From Bidens hawaiensis (taxonomy: Eukaryota; Streptophyta; Magnoliopsida; Asterales; Asteraceae): a stretch of 64,000 bases of DNA. The stretch lies in contig JAIQDT010000672.1 in NCBI GenBank assembly GCA_021521415.1, positions 1 to 64,000 on the forward strand, read 5' to 3'. The notes beneath the pieces were generated by a model that saw only the letters and a list, made by a program, of their open reading frames with translations, was not told the DNA's origin and did no database searches. This document shows positions 37,534-48,235 of this stretch, one piece after another. A program made the position numbers and the translations under genes. Within the stretch, counting starts at the first letter, position 1. The number at the start of each line of letters is the position of its first letter.

Positions 37534-38207
37534 TTAATATGATGTGATAATATTTTTAGTGTTTATAACCGAGATTTTTATACACGATCAACTCCAGATT
37601 TTTTTTAATATCTTGTTCGTGTTCGTTTATTAAGAAATTGAATATGTTCGTGCTCATTTATATTCTTTCGTTAACAAAATATAAATGAATGATCATAAAT
37701 ATAAACGAACGAACATAACTGAACATAGTTGAGCAAACATAAATGAAATAAAAACCAATTAAAAGTATATGTGAATAGCAAGGTGTTTGCACTAAAAAGT
37801 TATTAAAATTTAATTAAAGTGTAACGGGTTTAAAAAATCAAATCATGAATATATATTAGCACACGTAAACTATCAAACTTAAGCAAATGTAGAGTAATTA
37901 ATGACATAAATGAACGAGACATCTACTAAAAGAAAAAAAAAATTGACAATGTTCGTTCGTTTATTAAAAGTACAAACATAAATGAATTTTTCACCGAACA
38001 ACTTATTTAGCGTGTGTTCGGTTTGTTTGGTCACATAAGCCTTATTGTGCCCCAACTTTTACTTTAATATGCGTAATTATACTTATTATTTTATTTCAAG
38101 GCGCAACTAGTATTTTTTATATTTATAGATATAAATAGGGATAGTGATGAATATGATATTAATCATGATCGAGATTATGATGTCACTACTTTAGCAAATA
38201 ATCGAAT
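37534..38207. other. AT-rich intergenic DNA
   Basis: Nothing recognised apart from runs of GAACGAACATAA-type sequence near 37690-37740 and 37950-38000, which look like decayed repeats. Confidence 0.4.
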
Positions 38208-38375
38208 GGGTGTTTGGGTAAGCTTTTAAAATTGCTTATTTGCTTTTTGAAAAACAAAAATCACTTTTGAAAAGCTTTATTTGAAGCTTTTGAAGAAGTT
38301 TTACCAAACATCTTTTGTTTTTCAACAAACAAATATGCGAATAAACAAGTTTTAGAAGCTCACTCAAACACCCCC
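38208..38375. mobile_element. small MITE, GGGTGTTTGGG type
   Basis: Inverted ends GGGTGTTTGGGTAAGCTTTT and TTTAGAAGCTCACTCAAACACCC bound about 170 bp of AT-rich, partly self-complementary DNA. Target duplication is not clear. Confidence 0.65.
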
Positions 38376-39607
38376 TAAGTCAGGCATTTAGATAAAATGT
38401 TTATGATAATGATGAAAATGTAGTTCTACGTCGAAGGGTTTTTTTTTTATATATACTCAAGAACTTATATTCTAATATATTTTATACCATACTTGTGCTA
38501 TGAGACTTCTTTTTATTTATTGGTTACGAGGTAATAGTATATTCTAATCAAGATGTAACCATATTAGAATATGATATAATCGCATACAATCTCTAGCATA
38601 TATATTCTTTAATATATGTCCAATGAATTCAGTTTTATATGTTTTTAGATTGTCAATTAATTAATATTGATACATTTATAATATTTTCTTCGTATGTTGA
38701 ATTTGCTGAAGTTTTTCATATCATCTCTGAGGGTGATGATCAAGGCTTGTAAGTTTCAGTGGTTTATTCGGATCATGTTTTTTTTTTCTTTTTTTTTTGT
38801 CCTTTAACACGTTTATTTTGTAATAGCATGCTAATTATTTTTTTTTTCATGATTTTTCAAACAATTTATTTACCAATCATTCGGATCATGTTCGCGTCGA
38901 CATGTTTGATTAAATGGTTTGTATTAAGGTTGACTTGTTTAGCTAAACACATTGACCCACTAACATGTTTATGACTTGTTTAACCCAATTATTACAGCTA
39001 CTCAACTCAGTTAACACTTTCACAACTTGATTCTTGCCCGTATGACACATTTAGATAAACTGGTTAAACAAGTTGTGTTAGAGTTACATGATTTTAAGTG
39101 TGTTTAGGTTTAAGATAATGTTTTAAGATGAATATGTGTCATATTCGGGGTAAACAATAAATCTTGTCATATATTATTTATTAAGAATTTTTTCTTAAAA
39201 GTTTGAATCTAGAAGGTCTTAAAAGCTCCTAAAAGCTTATTGCCAAACATACTCTTAGCAAGTGAAGGAATGGTTTGCATAAAACAAAAACAACAATTTT
39301 GTTACATAACAGCATTAAAACCCTTCATAATCACACAGGCAGTTAAGGTTCCTTCTTTGTTTTTTTAAACTATCTAGGAAGAGGATTATGAACATCACTT
39401 AATTAGCAAATAAGTTGCCAACAGTTAGCTAGGATGTATAGTGCAATAAACAAACAAATAAATAAACAAATAACACAGGATATAAAATTTATTGAGCACA
39501 TATCATATTGATCACCTCATTGGATATATATATATATATATAAAAGATAATTTGTTTTTATTTACAAATTGAGTAAAAAATATGAGTCAACAAGTTTTAT
39601 AACCCTT
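38376..39607. other. AT-rich intergenic DNA, no gene seen
   Basis: Only low-complexity and T-rich stretches (38779-38860) and an AT run at about 39520-39541. Confidence 0.5.
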
Positions 39608-39800
39608 ATCCTCGACTTGTGGCCTAGTGGTAGGAATGCTTAGGGTCTCCAGCAAAGACTCAAGTTCGATCCTTACTTGTGTCACTTTGTGTGGATATTG
39701 GCAATGAAGAATTTAAGTTAGGTCTTGCGAGGTTGTTAGTTTGGATCCGAGCCCACCCGGGTTTTCGTACAAAACAACTAAGAGTAACCTGCTTTATCGT
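39608..39800 (+). mobile_element. tRNA-derived SINE candidate
   Basis: GTGGCCTAGTGGTAGGAATG fits a Pol III box A (TRGCNNAGTGG). About 30 bases later CAAGTTCGATCCTTAC fits box B (GGTTCGANNCC with one change). This spacing is that of tRNA-derived SINEs. The body continues through GAGCCCACCCGGGTTTTCGT; the 3' edge is uncertain. It has no tRNA cloverleaf, so it is not a tRNA gene. Confidence 0.6.
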
Positions 39801-39934
39801 TATCACACAAATATCAAAGAGTAACTTTTCCTATCTAAGAGTTGTTTACAATAGTCGCCCCACATGTTATACCTATGTTGTCTTGCTACAAGTAGGGATG
39901 AGGTCTCTGAAAATACCGATACTAAAAATCACTA

Positions 39935-40138
39935 AGGGGCTGTTTGGGTTTCCTTATTTTTACCTCCTTATAACTTATTAACTTTTATAAAGTAAACTAG
40001 TGTTTGGCTAATATAACTTATTAAACCTTTTAAAGAAGAAAAAATGAGTTTTCATAAGTTAGGATTGAGTAACTTATGAAAAACCCCTTATATAAGGTAT
40101 AAAGAGGTGCAAATAAGGAATCCCAAACACCCCTTAAG
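39935..40138. mobile_element. MITE of about 200 bp with GGGGYTGTTTGGG ends
   Basis: AAGGGGCTGTTTGGGTTTCC at the left mirrors GGAATCCCAAACACCCCTTAA at the right. TAA-like duplicated ends suggest PIF/Harbinger. Adjacent TTATTTTTACCTC and GAGGTGCAAATAA extend the inverted repeat. Confidence 0.75.
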
Positions 40139-40616
40139 AATGGGCACTGGTACTGGTGCCATTTGCAGTACAGGTACAGAAGACAACAATTCAGTAAAAT
40201 AACAGTACTATACCAAACTGTACCGATCCCTAGACCTCAAGAATCTGATATCGACAATACCCGATTTAGTACTGGGACCGGCTCGGTACAAGTACCTAGA
40301 ACCATAGAAAATATGTTAGCAGTAACAATCATATCAGAAATTAAAAGGACAACAGTGAAAAACTAATTTGTCGCTTCTTATTACCCTTGAAAAAAAATCG
40401 AGAACAGAAGTTCATTATACTCAAACATGAAAGGCCCTAACGTATTAAAGGTCCTAACGCAGCTATGGAAAAATACCAAATAAAACACTTTCCAAAAACA
40501 TTGTATTCCATAATTAAGAGATCTTTCACCCCTTAATTGATTCTATCAGGATCCAATTCATAATACATAATCGCACTAAAATATGAAAGTAAGATTATAT
40601 ATATATATATATATAT

Positions 40617-41370
40617 ATAGGGTTAAGTTATAATAGGAAGTATATTTTTTGTAGGAAGGATAAGAAGTAATCTTGTCCATTGATTTTAAACATGGATGGT
40701 TGAGATTAGTTTAGGGGGAAATGAAGTGTGAACATAAGGGGAAGGGTATAAAAAAAATAACACATTTGTTGACTTTCTCTCTCCACATGCAAGACACATG
40801 CCAAATTCCCCCATCATTTTAAAACCTCCATAACTTTTTTTACGACGTTTTTATTGAAAAACAAATTCACCATAATAACGAGTGTCTTTTTATCTTTTAT
40901 ATGAATACCATATTGTAATATAAAAATTAAAAAAAAATTAGTGGGTTTTTTACAAATTGTGTTTACCGAATTGTGTTTTACAAAATTGTGTTATACAATA
41001 GTATTTTTCATTGTGTTTTTTCCATTGTGTTATTTACATTGTGTCATACAATTGTGTTTTTTATTATGTTTTTATCATTGTGTTTTTTTTTCATAGTGTA
41101 TTTTTTCATTGTGTTTTTTCGGACTTTTCAGGCGAGGTGGTGGCGGTGGGTGACGGTTGTGGTGGCGGTGGGCGGTGGAATGGTGGTGGTTGTAAGAGAT
41201 GAGTAAAGATGTAATTGGGTTTTATGTAAGTGGATTTTTAAAATTAATTTAAGTGAGTTTTGAGATTAAAGTAAGTGAGTTTTGATATTAAATTATTAGA
41301 CTAAAATACTCTCCTACCTAGCCTTCTTAGGAAAATCAAACTTCTTATTTGAACCTAATCCTATATATAT
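40617..41370. mobile_element. TIR element of about 750 bp
   Basis: Left end TAGGGTTAAGTTATAATAGG and right end (reverse complement) TAGGATTAGGTTCAAATAAG are similar inverted ends, with AT runs outside both. No conserved protein inside; the T-rich frames at 40973-41206 are low complexity. Confidence 0.5.
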
Positions 41371-41825
41371 ATACACACACACACACAACTAGGTTTTGTC
41401 CTGGTGGTTGTTTTCATTTTTCGTTTCCAATGTTTATATATTTTTGACATAATTACAGAAATTGTCCTTTATCTTTCACTCAAATTTCACTCGTGGTCCC
41501 TGATATTCAAAATTGATCTTTTTTGTCTTTTACGTTTCAAAATCCTTCAGCGTTTGTCCTTTTCGTCTAACTCAGTTAAAAATCCTCGTTAAGTCAGGTC
41601 ATGTGCCTTGCACATGAAGGCAAATTAGTCATTTTACCTATTAAATTAAAAAAATATTTTAATAAATAGAAAAGAACAATAAAAAAACTAAAATTATATA
41701 TTTAATTCTCACCCTCTCTCCTCCTCCTCCTCCTCCTCCTTCTTCTTCCTTCTCCACTATCAGTCTCTGGCGACCACAACCGCCACCGTCCCCACCTGCT
41801 ACCACCACCGCCACCGTCACCACCT

Positions 41826-41995
41826 TCAACAAACTGGTTCAAGATTTCGAGGCTTCCGCCTCTAGCAACCGCATGAACAGCCCTATTAATCATCCAACTT
41901 AAAAATAGACCCAACATTTTCGACCTTTGACCACAGCGAAAAGTCAATCAAAACCCGAAAAACCTCAATCTCCAAAACAGAATCAATCTTCATGA
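41826..41995 (-). pseudogene. ankyrin-repeat protein fragment, captured
   Basis: The minus strand gives IEVFRVLIDFSLWSKVENVG and, after a frameshift, SWMINRAVHAVARGGSLEIL. These match a plant ankyrin-repeat family containing a stretch like SEVFRLLFDFA followed by W.MINRAVHAAARGG.LEIL. Only about 50 codons remain. It is oriented opposite to the adjacent L23 exon, so the two pieces came from separate genes. The family match is from memory and needs a search. Confidence 0.6.
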
Positions 41996-42023
41996 TATAT
42001 TCATTCTCAATTGTTGATTTCAG

Positions 42024-42307
42024 GTCGCAGAGGTTCCGTTGGGAACAAGCTTCGGATGTCACTCGGTTTGCCGGTGGCTGCAATAGTGAACTACACGGAT
42101 AACACCGGCGTCAATAACCTGTACATCATCTCAGTGAAAGGAATCAAAGGACGGGTTAACCGGCTCCCGTCGGCTTGTGTCGGCGATATGGTGATGGCTA
42201 CGGTGAAGAAAGGTAAGCTGGATATGAGGAAGAAGGTTATGCCGGCGGTTATTGTTCGCCAATGCAAGCCGTGGCACCGAAAGGACGGCGTTTCATGTAC
42301 TTTGAAG
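42024..42307 (+). pseudogene. 60S ribosomal protein L23 (uL14) exon fragment, captured
   Basis: The frame reads [20 protein letters not shown], then [35 protein letters not shown] and [20 protein letters not shown], which is ribosomal protein L23/uL14. It begins after a preserved intron acceptor (TTGATTTCAG) and ends at a donor-like TTTGAAGGTTAG, so it was copied from genomic DNA rather than mRNA. A one-base loss after the GV codons shifts the last codons (TTTCATGTACTTTGAAG). The N-terminal exon and the C-terminal third are absent. Relative to the conserved protein there are several substitutions, e.g. VNY for VNC and RQC for RQR. It is not a working ribosomal gene. Confidence 0.92.
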
Positions 42308-42879
42308 GTTAGTTTCATTAATCAATTGGACCTAAAAATAGATGTATTATAGGTTCATTTTAGGATGATATACATGTTTAGGAACTATTATGTTTTCTTT
42401 ACTTTGAAGGTAAGCTGAAAGAAGATGGGGGCTGGTGGTGGCAGCAGGTGGGGACGGTGGTGATGGTGGCTCCCGGAGATTGGTAGTGGTGGTGGAGGAG
42501 GAGGAAGAAGAAGGATGAGGAGAGAGAGTGTGAGAATTAAATATATAATTTTAGTTTTTTTTTATTGTTTTTCTTTATTTATTAAAACATTTTTTTAATT
42601 TATTAGGTAAAATGACTAATTTGCCATCATGTGCAAGGCACATGACCTGACTTAACGAGGATTTCTAACTGGGTTAGACAAAAATGACAAACGCTGAAGG
42701 ATTTTGAAACGTAAAGAACAAAAAAGATCAATTTTGAAGATCAGGGACCATGAGTGAAATTTGGGTGAAAGATATAGGGCAATTTCTGTAATTCTGTCTA
42801 TATTTTTTTGGATTTTAATTTTATTTATCGTAAGTAAGTTAATAATATACTTAGGGTTTGACATGAAAGGGTTTCACAA

Positions 42880-43491
42880 ATAAATGAGATATTATAACCC
42901 GTTTAAATCTATCTGGGGTTGGTGAGACCCGTGACCTGCTTATTTTTTTACTATAAAATTATTTCTTAATATAAATAATATATATATATATATATATTAA
43001 AAAATGGATATTAATTTTAGTATATTCCTATTTTATAGGATTTTCATACCAAAAACTTTGTGAGATTAATTTTTAATATAATGAGATGTTATAACTCGCC
43101 TAAGGGTTATCTGGGTTTGGTGATACCAATACCTGTGAATTCAAATAAAATGTATGAAAAACCTCTATTTATAAATAAAATAATATGATAACTTGAGAAG
43201 ATGTAGGAAATAACTAAAAAGCTTTTAAATATTTCGTTTATACATATTTAAGATTAGTTAAGAAATTGTGTACCAAAGGGCATATCCCCCGATCAACTAG
43301 ATGCGATAAATAAGATCAACTACTTTATAACATTAGAGTGATAAGAATATCTTTATGCAAAAAAAAATTTACGAGGCAGGCCGGCTCAACCTTTTCGAAG
43401 GCTGAAAGGGATGTTTGAAAAGGGGCCTTCGGCCGGCTCAACCTTTTCGAAGGTTGAAAGGGATGTTTGAAAAGGGCCCTTTTGCGAAAGA
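42880..43491. repeat. local duplications between transposons
   Basis: ATGAGATATTATAACCCG near 42885 and ATGAGATGTTATAACTCG near 43081 start two similar blocks about 200 bp apart. At about 43383-43491 a unit with CCGGCTCAACCTTTTCGAAG and AAAGGGATGTTTGAAAAGGG is tandemly repeated twice. No gene seen. Confidence 0.7.
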
Positions 43492-43909
43492 GTTATCTTG
43501 TTTTCATTTAAAAAAATCAAGATGTTATCATTATTTTTTGCAAATATAAAAGTAATGCAGTCTCTAGCATATTGTCAAAACTAATTCAGTTTAAACGCCG
43601 CTCAAATCCACACATTAATCCAAATTTCAAATTACAAATGTATAATTATTAATTTTGTTTTGGAAATTGGAGGCCATAAGAAATGAAGGTTTAAAACCCT
43701 AGCTTCATTTCGGTCTCCCTAAAGACAACCCTTTTACAAGAATAATAAATTAGCAAAAAATAAAGGAAAAAAAAAAGAAAAAGAAAGAACCTAAAAAAGG
43801 ATAACAAGTGTTGATACCTTCTTGGTGACACCAAGTACAAAATTATAATTCAATAACATAAAATTATTATTCTGTATATAAGTAAAGTAGACTATTGGTG
43901 CTGCAATGA

Positions 43910-44660
43910 CGGTTTAATTTGAGGAAAATATACCCACATGTAACTCATTGTCGTTTACTATGGCATAAAATTCATTTCTAGTACGGGGGTAGCTTATAAA
44001 ACCATACATGTAAAGGTCTTCTGTAACCTAAAAAAACAAATTAAGCAGTAAAAAAAATATGAGAAATGATTTATTTTAACAAAAAAAAGTGAAAATGTCA
44101 ATCATGTTTTCTTATTTAAACTAACCTTCATTGCATCGTTCATTCAACACCATCTTGAAATAACGAGACACTCGATTATGAAGCTCTAGAGTGTTGAAAG
44201 GGTTTGGAGGAGATATTGAAACTGACTAGTACAAAGTTTACATGTAGTTAAACTTTGTTGTGCCACTAAGCGTTTTATGTTTACACTTGATCTTGAAAAC
44301 TTTTTTAGACACATGTTCTTTTACGATGTTTCCACAAGAAATCCAAGTGTTGCATGTATATCAATCTGAATATGACCATCATACTTATCACGAGAAACAT
44401 GCCCTAAAAATATCGAGTCTAGGATTCACAGCTATACAAACTTTTGTAACTTAGCAAGTGATATTTTCACCTTCAATATCATAATCAAGCCACAAAAGAA
44501 GATGCAGGCATGTTTGGGCTTCCACATGTAAATTCTCAATTATGAATATGTTGATCGAATAGTTGAACATGATCACAAGAATCTCATATCCGATAAGCGT
44601 CTGCCAACATCTTAGATGCCTCACTCACGTAATAACCATTTTAGCGTTCTGCTCATTAGT
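43910..44660 (-). pseudogene. DNA topoisomerase III-alpha fragments, copy 2 (with active-site exon)
   Basis: On the minus strand, 44222-44126 reads ISPPNPFNTLELHNRVSRYF then KMVLNERCNE, like PL.TIELEKRASRYFRM of TOP3A. A GT donor follows (GAAG then GTTAGT), an AG acceptor ends at 44021, and 44020-43910 continues in phase as EDLYMYGFISYPRTRNEFYA. GFISYPRTET is the type IA active-site region holding the catalytic Tyr; here TE is replaced by RN. Upstream, about 44516-44456 has LLWLDYDIEGENI, a TOPRIM trace, and about 44650-44600 a frameshifted trace of the earlier exon. It shares introns and flanks with copy 1 at 33770. Host-derived, broken, probably carried or duplicated by transposons. Confidence 0.78.
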
Positions 44661-44782
44661 CATGTGATATATGAAATCATTTTTTTTTGTTTCCATGTGA
44701 TTTACCCCACGTACTAAAACCCTTTTTGTTTGATAAAATTTTTGTAAAACTTTCAACAGCCGAGAAATTCTCTACAAGGTTA

Positions 44783-45137
44783 GAGCATTCACATTTCATC
44801 CCCCATCCCAAGCTCTATACTTCAACTAAAAATCATATTTTTCTGAATTTGGTTCTACATTTCTTTCTTCATATTTATCTCTATACAGTTAAATAATATT
44901 TTTTTTATAATTACTTTTAATATTTTTTTTCTCTTTCATCAACTCATATCCACTAATAAAGAACAATAAAAAAAATATTTGCCTGAAGTATAGTTAAAAA
45001 CAAATTTGAGGATTTGTTTCCATTCCATAAAAGTATATGGGATGATAGTGGAGACAAATGAAATGTTGAGACGTTTTTAATATTTTTTTTTTAAATTTAA
45101 GAGTGAAGTTATGAATGGGGGAATTTTGTGAGTGCTC
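44783..45137. mobile_element. Tourist-like MITE, GAGCATTC family
   Basis: Left GAGCATTCACATTTCATCCC and right (reverse complement) GAGCACTCACAAAATTCCCC form imperfect inverted ends. It resembles the elements at 32968 and 47538. Confidence 0.6.
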
Positions 45138-47537
45138 GTCACAAAACATATTTCGTATTAGCAATAAGAGAACCAGATATGAGATTATCTTCAAATCAAA
45201 ACGAACCGCAGATGAATACAAAACAACTAGATAGTAGAAATAGACTTAGATCAACAATGCGATGATCTGAAACAAAACAAAATCCAGATTCTAAGAACTA
45301 ACAATCGAAACCCTAATTTTAGATTGAAACAAAACGAGAGATATATATATATAGAGAGAGAGAGCGAGCTAGAGAGAGAGACTCGAATGAATATACAAAA
45401 ACCCTAAACTCATTTGTTTTATTCACAAGTTTGTTGCAACAACTCTCTAAGCATTCGGAAGCTTAAGCCCAAGTCAGCCCGTTAAGCAATGTCCAGCAAG
45501 CCATCCAAGACCAAGTCCTGTAGCTACTTTTTTTTAAGCCCAAGCTGTAGTCTCCTTATAATATGTTTTACAACTTTAAAAGAAGGTTTACTTTTTCATT
45601 TGGAGTTAAAGGTGGCTTAATGACTTCAATTTTGTAAATTAAATTAAGATTTAAAAGTGGTTTGAATGAGATACTTTCTATTTTCTTGATTAACAGAGAC
45701 TTAATTAATAAATGATAATCGCATCATGATTTATTATGCTATATTATCTTAATTAGAAAATCGTTGTTATAAACTTATAATCATATTTTTAAATAATTAA
45801 TTAGGAAACAAATTTTGCGGTACTAAATCATACTTAACATATATGAAAAAGGCTAACAGGCAATGTTGCAAAAATCCTGTTTATGCGCCAATTAATCCCC
45901 AATTAATCGTTAGTTCCCACCCCACTGATTAATTTTGGGCTAGTCAGCCAATTAATCGGTCAATGGCCAAATCTGGCCAAAATTGCGATTAATCTGACTT
46001 AGTCGGCATTTTCTGGCGAGGTTCCGGGCAAAATCAGTGATTTTCGAAGAGATTCCAGTTAAATTCAGCGGGTTTTAAAGAGATCCTGACCAATTTCTAG
46101 CCAAAATGTATATGTGTATATATAAAACTGAAAATTATATAAAAATGTGTATGTGTATATATAAAACTGAAAAATTATATAAAAATGTGTGTGTGTGTGT
46201 GTATAAAACTGAAAATTATACATTGAAGCCTGATCCGCTTAATCCTAATTAACCCCACCCCACCCCACCAACCGACTAGCAATTTTTACAACACTACTAA
46301 TAGGTATCATGCGAGTAGTTGGTTTTTAGTAGAGTGGACACGTATAAAGAGAAATAAATTTTATATTATGCAAAATGAACATTACAAAGGCATATAATAA
46401 AATAGACTTACAATATGTAAAGATTCTAGTCATTAATAAATTTGTAATTCTTCATTTAACTTGTTAATTAAAAAAATGATCTAACATTTTGTTGTAAGAC
46501 ATTTATAGATTGAATATTAAACTGCCCAAAATTTTCATGCGGATCTATTAACAAATACATTTCAATCCATATTAAGAGGTAAACGAAGGTAAAATTGGTT
46601 GTTTAATAATGTTAAATTTACTATTATTCAATGTGTGATAAATCTCCATTTGTTAATATTAAATTAACATTTTCAATATCATATTAAGCTTAGAAGTACA
46701 CATATTAAGTCTTTGAAATAAGGGTTTATATGTAGATGCTAATGTTAATTCAATTTGAAGAACTCACAGATTTAAAATTTTAATTTAGAGTTAAATGACA
46801 CATGACAATTAGAGGGATATGAAAATTGCCACATATAACTTAAAGGAGCTAGTTAGAAAATGACATGTGACATTAGACGGTTTTCTTTTACTATATATGT
46901 GAGATGTAAGATTAGTTGTAACACTTGATTCTTTGAAATTCTATTTCTTGGAGCCATACGTTGTAAAACTGTAAGACTGTTTAATTTCATCATTTGAAAA
47001 AAAAATAGCCTTGGAAAGCTTAATTGTGGAAAAAGATCTTTTTTTAACAACCAATTTCTTTTTTTTAACAAAAAATTTCTTCACATAAAATCCGCCTTGT
47101 CTTGCATTTGCAAAGATTTAAACCTACAACCTCCTTTTTGAAAGGATGTCCACGAAAACCTTTTAGTACAACTGTACAAGTATAGACGTTACCAATCACA
47201 ATCACCACACATTATCTTTTAATTTTAACTTATTCTGTTTCTCCCTATAGGGCACCACCATTCGTTTCCGCTTGCAGGAAAAATTTTGAACACATCCATA
47301 GCTCTCTTTAAACGAGGTCGGTGTCAAAATTTCATTAAGTCAATCAAGATTTCACTGCATATATACTATTAAAAAGAAAATTTCATGGGTGTGACCTCAC
47401 CTAATGAGTAAGTCCGTCTCTGCATATGAGAGAATGTCGTTTAGGAAACAAACCTCCCATAAAGATATAAGTCAATTGTTTCTTAGAATTCGCTTTATCA
47501 ACCTTTATCGACCCCGAAGCAATTTTCTCTTGTATTA
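45138..47537. other. intergenic DNA with a TIR-like block and microsatellites
   Basis: No gene seen. 45862-46296 is bounded by ATGTTGCAAAAATCCTG and CAATTTTTACAACACTA and rich in CCAATTAATC motifs, a possible MITE. Two near-identical 48-bp pieces and a GT run lie at 46108-46203, and an AG-rich run near 45344-45382. Confidence 0.45.
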
Positions 47538-47820
47538 GCATTCACAATCCATTCCTTATCCATATCTATATAATTACACTAAAAAAATTATTACATTTTC
47601 TCTATCATTTTCAATTCAAGAATTTTTTTTATATATTATCATTATCTTTTCTCCCTCCTCCACTCATAACCACTTTATATAATATGAAATATATACGACG
47701 TGAATAGTGCATTTTCTCAAATTTACAAAACCCAACATTTTTCTCTCCTACACTCACAATAACTTCATATAAATTAAAAAATCCACTCACATATTTTTAA
47801 GGAATGGACTATGAATGCTC
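47538..47820. mobile_element. Tourist-like MITE, GAGCATTC family
   Basis: GCATTCACAATCCATTCCTT at the left mirrors AAGGAATGGACTATGAATGC at the right, flanked by TTA and TAA. Third member of the family in this window. Confidence 0.75.
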
Positions 47821-47959
47821 TAAGAAGAACAAGTCAACTTCAAAATGTTTCGTCCAATCATGATATACAAGATTTTCAAAATAAAAATAACATCAAAACT
47901 GTCACAAAACAACTTTGTTGGCAAAGTTACAGACACCTTTAACTATTTCATCAAGTTAG

Positions 47960-48235
47960 TCAGCCTACCCGATCTACAGCTACACACATAGCCCGGTGCT
48001 CACCGTCGGCTAAAGAACGGGAACCAGTTCTTTGCTTTTTTATTTTTCCATATGAAATCATAGAATTTCCCACATAAATACAAAAGTGTGTAACAATCCG
48101 TCTGCTTTTCAAACACTTAGCCCAGTCTAAATTAGCAAATGCATTAATATTAAACACATCACCTTTACTTGATATCATCGCCACATTACCCAAAGATAAT
48201 TCAGATAACACTACAGTCTCAAAGCAAGTGACCAC
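47960..48235 (-). pseudogene. Copia RNase H fragment
   Basis: The minus strand reads NINAFANLDWAKCLKSRRIV, then CIYVGNSMISYGKIKKQRTG and SRSLADGEHRAMC. This is the Copia RNase H stretch DADWA.C...R.S..GYC...GN..ISW.SKKQ..VSRSSAEAEYRA, heavily mutated. Nothing of the rest of the element is nearby. Confidence 0.8.

Larger units (their letters stand above)
41440..42812. mobile_element. long-TIR (Pack-type) transposon carrying two host gene fragments
   Basis: Arms of about 350-370 bp are inverted copies, e.g. AATTACAGAAATTGTCC near 41451 against GGGCAATTTCTGTAATT near 42778, and GTCATGTGCCTTGCACATGA near 41598 against its complement near 42633. The arms extend inwards through a purine-rich GGA/GAA tract. 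Between them lie an ankyrin-protein fragment (minus) and a ribosomal protein L23 exon (plus). Long inverted ends with captured gene pieces fit a Mutator-type Pack element or a foldback element. No transposase is present. Confidence 0.7.

Noticed and set aside
39614..39680. tRNA gene
   Set aside because: Pol III boxes are present but no acceptor stem or cloverleaf; a SINE fits better.
40973..41206. Phe/Val-rich membrane-like frames
   Set aside because: They come from T-rich TTGTGTTTT repeats, not from a real gene.
42024..42352. Working ribosomal protein L23 gene
   Set aside because: First exon and the C-terminal third are missing, the end is frameshifted, and it sits between transposon inverted ends.
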